Shown piece after piece: positions 55,233 through 62,455 of a DNA stretch of 64,000 nt (the first letter of the stretch is position 1; the number at the start of each line of letters is the position of its first letter). Position numbers and translations under genes: made by a program. The notes beneath the pieces were generated by a model. The model was not told the origin of the DNA. It ran no database searches and was given only the letters and a program-made list of their open reading frames with translations. Source of the stretch: Streptomyces phaeoluteigriseus (lineage in GTDB: Bacteria > Actinomycetota > Actinomycetes > Streptomycetales > Streptomycetaceae); assembly GCF_001896135.2 (NCBI RefSeq), contig NZ_MPOH02000003.1, positions 65,653-129,652 of the forward strand. Reading direction: 5' to 3'.

Positions 55233-56702
55233 TCAGAAGTCGGTGGGGAGGCCCTCGTGGGCGGCGGAGTGCGCGGGCACGGTGCCTCCCGGCACGTAGT
55301 CGGCCCGGACGGTCCGTGAGGCGTCCAGCCGGGCCGGCCGGTAGTAGTCGCTGCCCTTGCGCCAGTACCAGAGCATCGGCACCACACCCACCGCGAGCCC
55401 GCCGAGGCCGATCGTGATCGCCGCCGTGCTCAGCTCGCCCAGCGACTCCACGAAGATCCAGAACATGAACACGGCGCCGCCCAGCGGCCACAGCCCACCG
55501 AAGAGGAAGACGGTCGGCGACTTCAGCAGCGTCCCGCGGTAGGCGACGACGACCGCGAGCCCGGCCAGGCCGTAGTAGACGGCGATCTGGAGTCCGATCG
55601 CCGAGATCGCGTCGGAGAGGATGTCGCCCACCGAGCCCAGCGCGTTGGAGGCGACGAACATGCCCAGCGCCACCGCGCCGACCACGGCGATCGCCACCCA
55701 TGGCGTGTTCCAGGTGCCGTGCACCCGGCCCAGCGCGGCCGGCATCGTCCGGTCGCGGCCCATCGCGAACAGGGAGCGGGTGACCTGGACGAGGGTGGTC
55801 TCCAGGGTGGCCACCGTGGACAGCAGCACGGCCACGACCAGCAGCTTTCCGCCCCAGCCCGGCCACACCTCCTCACCGAGCACCGCGAGCACGTCGGCGC
55901 CGCTCTCCTCGACCTGGCGCGCGCCGAGGATGACGTTCACCGCGATGGTGAACACCTCGAAGACGAGGAAACCGACGCCCACCCCGATCAGGCCCGCGAG
56001 CCCCGTCGTGCGCCGGCTGTCGCGGGTCTCCTCGCTGAGGTTGCCGGTCACGTCCCAGCCCCAGTAGTAGAACGCGGCCACGAGCGCGCCCGCCGCGAAC
56101 CCCGACCCGCCGTCGAAGTGGCCGAGACCCAGCCAGGACCAGTCGAAGGCGCGGGCGTGGTCGGTGTGGAAGACCGCGAGGACGGCGAACAGCGCGAGGA
56201 TCGCCAGCTCCACCCCCGACATGACGAGCTGCGCCCGCACCGTGAGCCGGGCACCGCCCAGCACCACGCCCAGCATCAGCAGGAACCACACGGCGCCCAC
56301 CAGGGTCGACAGCGCCGTGTCGTCGGCCAGGCCCTCGTCGAACAGGGCGAGGGTCATCGACCCGGCCGGCAGCGAACCCGCCACCATGAAGATCGTCGCC
56401 GACATGACCAGCGCCCAGCCGCTGACGAAGCCGAGGAACGGGTGGAGCGTGCGTCCCACCCAGGAGTAGCCGGCCCCCGCGTTGACGTCGATCCGGCCGA
56501 GATAGCGGAACGCCAGCGCGATGCCCAGCATCGGTATCGCGCAGTACAGCAGCGCCGCCGGACCGGCCACTCCCACCGCTCCGGCCAGCACCGCGGTCGT
56601 GGCGGCGATCGAGTACGCGGGTGCGCTGCCCGCGACCGCCATCACCACCGTGTCGAACGTGCCGAGGGCGTTCGCCTGAAGCCCTCTGCCGTTTTTGTTC
56701 AT
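55233..56702 (-). CDS. APC-family amino acid/polyamine permease
   Basis: This 489-residue transporter has 12 predicted helices. ATG 56702 follows GGAAAG. N-terminal GTFDTVVMAVAGSAPAYSIA carries the unwound helix-1 region typical of APC transporters. NAGAGYSWVGRTLHPFLGFV and GWDVTGNLSEETRDSRRTTG match the amino-acid branch. The soluble C-terminus ends AAHEGLPTDF. Substrate is unassigned. It heads a probable operon with the TPR-like gene. Confidence 0.88.
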   Translation of the reverse strand: MNKNGRGLQANALGTFDTVVMAVAGSAPAYSIAATTAVLAGAVGVAGPAALLYCAIPMLGIALAFRYLGRIDVNAGAGYSWVGRTLHPFLGFVSGWALVMSATIFMVAGSLPAGSMTLALFDEGLADDTALSTLVGAVWFLLMLGVVLGGARLTVRAQLVMSGVELAILALFAVLAVFHTDHARAFDWSWLGLGHFDGGSGFAAGALVAAFYYWGWDVTGNLSEETRDSRRTTGLAGLIGVGVGFLVFEVFTIAVNVILGARQVEESGADVLAVLGEEVWPGWGGKLLVVAVLLSTVATLETTLVQVTRSLFAMGRDRTMPAALGRVHGTWNTPWVAIAVVGAVALGMFVASNALGSVGDILSDAISAIGLQIAVYYGLAGLAVVVAYRGTLLKSPTVFLFGGLWPLGGAVFMFWIFVESLGELSTAAITIGLGGLAVGVVPMLWYWRKGSDYYRPARLDASRTVRADYVPGGTVPAHSAAHEGLPTDF

Positions 56703-57031
56703 GGTCGTGCCGCTTTCCGTCGTGCACACCGGCGGGGCGGGGAAGGCCCGACGGCGTAGTAGGGGGTGGGGGTGCGCCGCCGCGCACCGGCGGGGGACGG
56801 CCTCGCGGCGCGGGCGGGAACGGGCGTGGTGGAACCGTCCCACCTCTGTGTCGGGGGCCGGTCACACGGAGTGTGCGAGTGATGATAGCTCCACCGTCCG
56901 AGCTGTCAGGATCGCCGGACGGGTAACGTCCGTATCCGCTCGTGCGGTTGGCATGTGACACGGTTGGGGCGCGCGTGACGGGATACGCGAACGGGGACAG
57001 TGCAGCCGGAACAGCACCCCGGGAGGGATCC
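56703..57031. other. Divergent 329-bp promoter region between the APC permease and DUF5709 genes
   Basis: No gene is present. It holds two short inverted repeats, CACAC-GGA-GTGTG (about 56864-56876) and CGGACG-GGTAA-CGTCCG (56916-56932), in a moderately A/T-rich patch containing GATGATAGCT. Either could be an operator. Nothing else was recognised. Confidence 0.45.
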
Positions 57032-57505
57032 ATGGGCAGCGAGCCCGAGACGACCGCCGACGACGCCTACCAGCCCACCGGTGGCAACGAGGAGCAGGAG
57101 GACGCCGCGCCGCTCGACCTCCAGGACGCGCTCGACGAACGGACCTACGACGACATCCTGGACGAGGGCTACTCCCCGCCGGAGAAGCCGCTCGGCGTCA
57201 CCAAGCACGGCACCACCGCGGCCGAGCAGCACGAGGGGGAGACCCTCGACCAGCGCCTCGCCCAGGAGGTCCCGGACGTGTCCGAGCCCGCCGGGGACGG
57301 CATCGGCGATCTTCCGCGCGGCGAGGGTGAACCGGTCGACCCGGAGGCGGGCGATGAGCGGGCCGGCCGCCTGGTCGCCCCCGACCAGGGCGCGCGAGCG
57401 GACGCCACCAAGGAGGAGGTCGCCGAGGACGTCGGCATCGACGGCGGCGCCGCGGGCGCGGAGGAGGCCGCCGTCCACGTGGTGGACGACGACAACCTTC
57501 CCTAG
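57032..57505 (+). CDS. DUF5709-family protein
   Basis: This acidic, largely disordered 157-residue protein starts at ATG 57032, five bases after GGGAGG. The diagnostic core is RTYDDILDEGYSPPEKPLGV followed by HEGETLDQRLAQEVPDV, the signature of DUF5709. The tail is rich in Asp and Glu and ends VHVVDDDNLP. The stop codon TAG is also the first base of a repeat-flanked element, so the gene may have been clipped or given a new end by insertion. Function is unknown. Confidence 0.82.
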   Translation: MGSEPETTADDAYQPTGGNEEQEDAAPLDLQDALDERTYDDILDEGYSPPEKPLGVTKHGTTAAEQHEGETLDQRLAQEVPDVSEPAGDGIGDLPRGEGEPVDPEAGDERAGRLVAPDQGARADATKEEVAEDVGIDGGAAGAEEAAVHVVDDDNLP

Positions 57506-57690
57506 GGCCCTGTCGTTTGGATCACGCCGCGGACGCGGGGCCCGGCACGCGCATCCGCCGCGTTGTCGTCGGTTGCCGATGCTCCGCGTCGACGCCCTCC
57601 TCCGCCTCGCAGCCGCACGCACCGGACCCCGCTCACCGGCACTGAACAGCACCGTTGATCTCCTGCGGCCTGATCCGAACGACAGGCCCC
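57505..57690. mobile_element. 186-bp MITE-like element with 20-bp terminal inverted repeats
   Basis: GGGCCCTGTCGTTTGGATCA (57505-57524) is repeated inverted at 57671-57690 with 18 of 20 matches (TGATCCGAACGACAGGCCCC). The interior has no coding frame of normal bias. The CTGTCGTTTGGATCA end resembles ends of IS5-type elements common in Streptomyces; I infer this from memory of such ends and could not search. No clear target duplication is visible. It begins at the stop codon of the DUF5709 gene. Confidence 0.75.
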
Positions 57691-57703
57691 AGGCACCCCC
57701 GGG

Positions 57704-59107
57704 TCAGTCCCCGATCCGGTCCAACTGCCGTAGCCGGTTGGTGGCGTCGAGGGCCGCGACCTTGTACGACTCGGCGAGCGTCGGGTAGTTGAAGACCGCG
57801 TCGACCAGGTAGTCGACGGTGCCGCCGAGACCCATCACGGACTGGCCGATGTGGATCAGCTCGGTCGCCCCGGAGCCGAAGCAGTGCACCCCCAGCAGGG
57901 TGCGGTCCTCGGGGGACACCAGCAGCTTCAGCATGCCGTGCGCGTCGCCGATGATCTGCCCGCGGGCCAGCTCGCGGTAGCGGGCGATGCCCACCTCGAA
58001 CGGCACCCGGTCCTCGGTGAGCTGGTCCTCGGTCCGGCCGATGAAGCTGATCTCCGGAATGGTGTAGATGCCGATCGGCTGGAGCCGGTGCGTCCGCCCC
58101 ACCGGTTCCCCGCAGGCGTGGTAGGCGGCTGCCCGGCCCTGCTCCATCGAGGTCGCGGCCAGCGCCGGGAAGCCGATCACGTCACCGACGGCGTAGATGT
58201 GCGGGACCTGCGTGCGGTAGTGCTCGTCCACCGTGATCCGCCCGCGCGCGTCCGCGGCCAGTCCGGCCTTCTCCAGCTCGAGTCCGTCGGTCAGGCCCTG
58301 TCGGCCCGCGGAGTACATCACCGCGTCCGCGGGGATCTTCTTGCCGCTCTCCAGCACGGTCAGCGTGCCCCGCGCATGCCGCTCGACGGCGGCCACGGTC
58401 TCCCCGAAACGGAAGGTGACCGCGAGGTCGCGCAGGTGGTACTTGAGCGACTCGACGACCTCGACGTCGCACATGTCGAGCATCCCGGCCCGCCGCTCCA
58501 CCACCGTGACCCTGCTGCCCAGGGCGGCGAACATGCACGCGTACTCCATGCCGATGACCCCGGCGCCCACGATCACCATCGACCGCGGCACCCGCTCGAT
58601 CGTGAGGACGTTGTCGGAGTCCAGGATCGTCCGGCCGTCGAACTCCACGCTCTCCGGCCGCGCCGGCCGGGTCCCGGTGGCGATCACGACGTGCCCGGCG
58701 GTCAGCAGCCGCTCCTGGCCGCCCGCCTCCCGCAGGGCGACCGTGCGGTCGTCGACGAACCGGCCGGTGCCGGAGTACAGGGCGACGTGGTTGCGGGACA
58801 ACTGGCTGCGGATGACGTCGGTCTCCCGGCTCACCACGTGCTGGGTGCGCGCGGTCAGGTCGGCGACGGTGATGTCCTCCTTGAGGCGGTAGCTCTGCCC
58901 GTAGAGGTCGCGCTGGGTGAGGCCGGTGAGGTACAGCACCGCCTCGCGCAGGGTCTTGGAGGGGATGGTGCCGGTGTGGAGGGAGACACCGCCCAGCATG
59001 TCGGGGCGGTCGATCACGGCTACGCGGCGGCCGAGCTTGGCCGCCGCGATGGCGGCCTTCTGGCCGCCGGGGCCGGATCCGAGGACGAGCATGTCGAAGT
59101 CGGGCAC
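57704..59107 (-). CDS. Si-specific NAD(P)+ transhydrogenase (SthA-like flavoprotein)
   Basis: This 467-residue flavoprotein of the pyridine nucleotide-disulfide reductase family has the FAD motif [20 protein letters not shown] and the NAD(P) motif [20 protein letters not shown]. It ends with the dimerisation domain ([17 protein letters not shown]). The redox-active CxxxxC is absent: the site reads [16 protein letters not shown], with threonine where cysteine would be. This is the mark of soluble transhydrogenases that exchange electrons between NADH and NADP. ATG 59107. It is monocistronic. Confidence 0.9.
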   Translation of the reverse strand: MPDFDMLVLGSGPGGQKAAIAAAKLGRRVAVIDRPDMLGGVSLHTGTIPSKTLREAVLYLTGLTQRDLYGQSYRLKEDITVADLTARTQHVVSRETDVIRSQLSRNHVALYSGTGRFVDDRTVALREAGGQERLLTAGHVVIATGTRPARPESVEFDGRTILDSDNVLTIERVPRSMVIVGAGVIGMEYACMFAALGSRVTVVERRAGMLDMCDVEVVESLKYHLRDLAVTFRFGETVAAVERHARGTLTVLESGKKIPADAVMYSAGRQGLTDGLELEKAGLAADARGRITVDEHYRTQVPHIYAVGDVIGFPALAATSMEQGRAAAYHACGEPVGRTHRLQPIGIYTIPEISFIGRTEDQLTEDRVPFEVGIARYRELARGQIIGDAHGMLKLLVSPEDRTLLGVHCFGSGATELIHIGQSVMGLGGTVDYLVDAVFNYPTLAESYKVAALDATNRLRQLDRIGD

Positions 59108-59228
59108 CTCCGGAGTCTGTCAGCCGGAGGGCACCTCCGAAAGGGTGAACCGGCCTCGACCCGCCACCGGTTCGGAACCGGTTCACCAAGGGCCACCGGG
59201 CCCACGGGGTCCCCGGGGGTCCTGGAGG

Positions 59229-59435
59229 TCAGGGGAGCATCTTCTCGATGCTGTCCGGCCCTTCCGCCTCCAGCTTGCGCCGCGCCCACTCGAGGTTGCG
59301 CGGGGTGAGGTCCCGGCCGGCGGCCAGGACCATGTCCTCGGGCGACACCTCGGTGCCCGTGCGGGTGTGGAGCAGTTTGTCCGGGGTGACGCGCTCGGAG
59401 GGCGGCAGGGAGGGCTCGGGCTCTGAGATCGACAT
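59229..59435 (-). CDS. Small hypothetical protein, 68 residues
   Basis: This acidic small protein starts at ATG 59435, eight bases after GAGGAG. A GTG six bases further upstream is too close to the ribosome-binding site. It reads ERVTPDKLLHTRTGTEVSPE, DMVLAAGRDLTPRNLEWARR and ends KLEAEGPDSIEKMLP. It is predicted helical and soluble. No family was recognised. It lies 121 bases upstream of the transhydrogenase gene on the same strand. Confidence 0.7.
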   Translation of the reverse strand: MSISEPEPSLPPSERVTPDKLLHTRTGTEVSPEDMVLAAGRDLTPRNLEWARRKLEAEGPDSIEKMLP

Positions 59436-59710
59436 GGTCACGGCTCCTCGGCTCGGAGGGCTGCTGCGGGCCCGGTGCCGTCATGGGCCCACTAACACCA
59501 TTCATCGTGGGAGCACACCTTGCATCCCGGGGGCTCCCCGAGGCCGGAGTACCGCTGTGCGCCGGGACGTAACGTCGGCCCGCCCGCGTTCGAGGAACGG
59601 GGTCCGGGGCGGGGCCGCGGGGTGCGGAAGGCCACGTCACGGCGGCCCCCGGACCGCACCGGCCGCGCCGGGCCCGTACGGCGGCGATCGCCGCGGGCGC
59701 CGCGGCCACG

Positions 59711-60325
59711 GTGCTCACCGGCGTGCTGGTGTGGACGCTGCTGCCGGACGGGGGCAGGGCGAGCGACGACACGGCCGGGCCGCGCGGCACGGCGTCCGGA
59801 TCCACGAAGGCGACGGCCTCCGCCGGTGCGTCCTCCAGCGCGTCCCCCGTGGACGCCACCGCTGACGCCGTCGACCTCCTCAGCGCGGACGGCCTGCACA
59901 GGACCGTGGCGAAGCTGACCGAGGCGACGGGCGGCTCGAAGGTCGCCGACCTGGTCGTGTACGGGGAGTACGCCGTCGCCACCGCTCCCGTCCCTGGCCG
60001 CCCCAAGCTGTACGACCGCTACATCTACCGGGGCGCGGACGTGGCGGTGAAGTTCGGGCCCGGCGGCACCATCGCGCAGGGCACGGTCCCCGTCGACCTG
60101 AACGACTTCGCCTGGGACGCCGTGCCCGCACTGCTCACCAAGGCGGCCCGCACGCTCGGCATCCCGCAGCCGACCAGCCGCTACCTGGTCGTCAGCCCGG
60201 CCTCCACGACCTTGGACAGCGACCCGACGCTGAGCGTCTACCTCTCCGACGAGTACGGCAGCGCCTACCTGGAGGCCAACGCCCGCGGCGAGGTCATCGA
60301 GACCCACCCGCGCGACGACGGATGA
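59711..60325 (+). CDS. Putative membrane-anchored or secreted protein of unknown function
   Basis: From GTG 59711 the frame encodes 204 residues: a serine/threonine/alanine linker (TASGSTKATASAGASSSASP) and a soluble domain (ATGGSKVADLVVYGEYAVAT, PKLYDRYIYRGADVAVKFGP, TLSVYLSDEYGSAYLEANAR). The frame stays hydrophobic upstream (TAAIAAGAAATVLTGVLVWT), which looks like a signal anchor, but no in-frame start exists there. A GTG at 59623 is in another frame. One missing or extra base near 59645 would join them, so the true N-terminus is uncertain. No family was recognised. The 59436-59622 spacer shows nothing notable. Confidence 0.55.
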   Translation: MLTGVLVWTLLPDGGRASDDTAGPRGTASGSTKATASAGASSSASPVDATADAVDLLSADGLHRTVAKLTEATGGSKVADLVVYGEYAVATAPVPGRPKLYDRYIYRGADVAVKFGPGGTIAQGTVPVDLNDFAWDAVPALLTKAARTLGIPQPTSRYLVVSPASTTLDSDPTLSVYLSDEYGSAYLEANARGEVIETHPRDDG

Positions 60326-60373
60326 TCCCTCACACCGGCGTCTGTCCCGCCGGACGGACGCGCACGGGATCGG

Positions 60374-60751
60374 TCAGCCGCCCGCGCCGATCGCCCCGGC
60401 GAACGGGGCCCAGCGCAACCGCTCCGGGTGAGCCGCGCGTTCCCGGACGGGTCGTTCCGTCGAGGTCGGTCTCGCCGACGGTGTCCTGACCGTCCGCGAT
60501 CCTGCGTCGGCTGCCGACAGCCGGCACACCACGGTCGCGCCGAGCCGGTCCGGCAGCGACGAGCCGTCGGTCGGATACCCCGTCAACTCGTACATCACGC
60601 GCGCCGCGGTGGCCTGCGGGGACTCGGCGGGCTCGGGAACACCCGAGCCGAGGGCAGCCCCAGCCGCCCCGCCCGCCCACCAGCAGCAGGCGTCCGGCGT
60701 ACACGACGACCGCCTCCACCGAGCCCGGGGGGCAGCCCGCTCCGGTGTCAT
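60374..60751 (-). pseudogene. NUDIX-like hydrolase, interrupted by at least two frameshifts
   Basis: ATG 60751 (GGGAAGGAAC upstream) begins MTPERAAP. The frame changes near 60730 in a run of C into GSVEAVVVYAGRLLLVGGRG, then returns near 60672 into VPEPAESPQATAARVMYELT. The end reads AAHPERLRWAPFAGAIGAGG. Together these read as a short actinobacterial NUDIX domain, but the canonical GX5EX7REUXEEXGU box is reduced, as in degenerate relatives. A third shift in the 60450-60520 region is possible. It is either a decayed gene or several base errors. Confidence 0.55.
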
Positions 60752-60832
60752 GGCCCACCGTTCCTTCCCGTACCGCGTGACCGTCCGGCCTCGTCCGGGC
60801 CTTCCTGCTCCCGTGCGGCCGCCGCAACGACG

Positions 60833-60862
60833 AGGGCCCGCGGACATCGGTCCACGGGCCCT
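60833..60862 (-). terminator. Hairpin terminator downstream of fprA
   Basis: AGGGCCCGCGGAC (60833-60845) and GTCCACGGGCCCT (60850-60862) pair over 13 bp with one G-U wobble and the loop ATCG. It lies about 50 bases beyond the expected end of the ferredoxin reductase gene, but inside the artificial extension of that frame. Confidence 0.85.
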
Positions 60863-60910
60863 TGCCACCAACGGTCACGCGCGCTTCCGCGGCGGCCGGT
60901 CACGCGCCGG

Positions 60911-62274
60911 TCAGGCGCGCTCTCGCGGAGCATGTCCTCGCGCTCGACGAGCTTCACGCGCTCGCGGCCCTGCGGCTCGCCCAGCGCCTTCTCCGCGGCG
61001 TCCAGCTTGTACCAGCCCTCCCAGGTGGTGAAGCGGACGTCCCGCTCGGCGAGGAACGCGTCCACCGCCTCGGGAGCGGGCGAGGACGGGGTGTGCAGAC
61101 GGCCGTGGGCGAAGTCGTCCAGCAGGTTCGCCACCGTCTCGTTGGCGTCGCCCTTGGTGTGGCCGATCAGACCGACCGGGCCGCGCCGGATCCAGCCGGT
61201 GACATACGTCGACTGGAGGTGCGCGCCGCTCTCCTCGATGACCCGGCCGCCCTCGTCCGGGACCGTGCCCGAGTCGATGTCCCAGGGCAGTTTCGGCAGC
61301 TTCTCGGACAGGTAGCCGACGGCGCGGTAGACCGCGGTGACGTCCCAGTCCTTGAACTCGCCGGTGCCCTTGACGTTGCCGGTGCCGTCCAGGGCGGTGC
61401 GCTCGGTGCGCAGGCCCACGACCTTGCCGTCCTCGCCGAGGATCTCCGAGGGCGACTCGAAGAAGTGCAGGAACAGCTTGTGCGGACGGTCGCCGGTGTC
61501 GCGGATCGCCCAGTTCTCCAGCGTCTTGGCGACCATGTCGGCCTGCTTGTTGCCGCGCCGGGTGGCGATCGAGCCGTCGTCGTAGTCGATGTCCTCGGGG
61601 TCGACGATGACCTCGATGGTGGGGGAGTGGTCCAGCTCCCGCAGCTCCATCGGGGAGAACTTCGCCTGGGCGGGGCCGCGGCGGCCGAAGACGTGGATCT
61701 CCTGCGCCTTGTTGGCCTTGAGGCCCTCGTAGACGTTCGGCGGGATCTCCGTCGGCAGCAGCTCGTCGGCCGTCTTGGCGAGGATGCGGGCCACGTCCAG
61801 GGCGACGTTGCCGACGCCGAGGACGGCGACCTTCTCCGCCTCCAGCGGCCAGGTGCGCGGCACGTCCGGGTGGCCGTCGTACCAGGACACGAAGTCGGCG
61901 GCGCCGTGGGAGCCGTCGAGTTCGATGCCCGGGATCGACATCTCGCGGTCGGCCATGGCGCCGGTCGAGAAGATCACGGCGTCGTAGAAGGCACGCAGGT
62001 CGTCCAGGTTCAGGTCGGCCGGGTAGTCGACGTTGCCGAAGAGACGGATCTGCGGCTTGTCGAGGACCTGGTGCAGGGCCGTGATGATGCCCTTGATCCG
62101 GGGGTGGTCGGGGGCCACGCCGTACCGGATCAGACCGAACGGGGCCGGCATGCGCTCGAAGAGGTCGATGGAGACACCGGGGTCGGTGGCCACATCCGAC
62201 TTGAGCAGCGCGTCGGCGGCGTAGATCCCGGCGGGGCCGGCTCCGACGATGGCTACCCGCAGGGGGCGGGGCAT
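60911..62274 (-). CDS. fprA: Ferredoxin/adrenodoxin-type NADP reductase FprA
   Basis: This FAD enzyme transfers electrons between NADPH and ferredoxin, for example to P450 or iron-sulfur systems. It has VAIVGAGPAGIYAADALLKS (FAD site), PFGLIRYGVAPDHPRIKGI, EKVAVLGVGNVALDVARIL (NADPH site), HVFGRRGPAQAKFSPMELRE and GWIRRGPVGLIGHTKGDANE. The annotated family ends at about 455 residues. Here the frame runs on to 60748 as an arginine-rich tail across a terminator. One base change after EDMLRES gives a stop at 60911 and a normal length. ATG 62274. An iron box lies about 50 bases upstream. Confidence 0.9.
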
Positions 62275-62324
62275 GATCAGGTTCCCTTCGAGTGGCGACA
62301 GATCGACTCGGGGGAAGCCTAAAC

Positions 62325-62338
62325 TAAGGCAAACCTTA
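62325..62338 (-). promoter_or_regulatory. DtxR/DmdR-type iron box upstream of fprA
   Basis: TAAGGCAAACCTTA is a palindrome (TAAGG-CAAA-CCTTA). With flanking ACTAAGG..CCTTACT it resembles the 19-bp iron box bound by DmdR/DtxR regulators. It lies 51-64 bases upstream of the fprA ATG, so iron-responsive repression is expected. A less clear TAGGCTT copy overlaps at 62316-62323. Confidence 0.65.
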
Positions 62339-62455
62339 CTCGGTACGCGGGTCCGGTCTATGAGCCCATAAACGTCCTTTATGAGTCGCGGCAGGGTGCG
62401 CGAGCCGCCCGGGGGGGGCCCCGCATGGCCACTCCGGAGGGCTACTCCTGAGGGC

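Noticed and set aside
57704..59107. Dihydrolipoamide dehydrogenase or mercuric reductase
   Set aside because: The redox-active cysteine pair is missing (GTIPSKTLR instead of a CxxxxC site), which is characteristic of the soluble transhydrogenase group.
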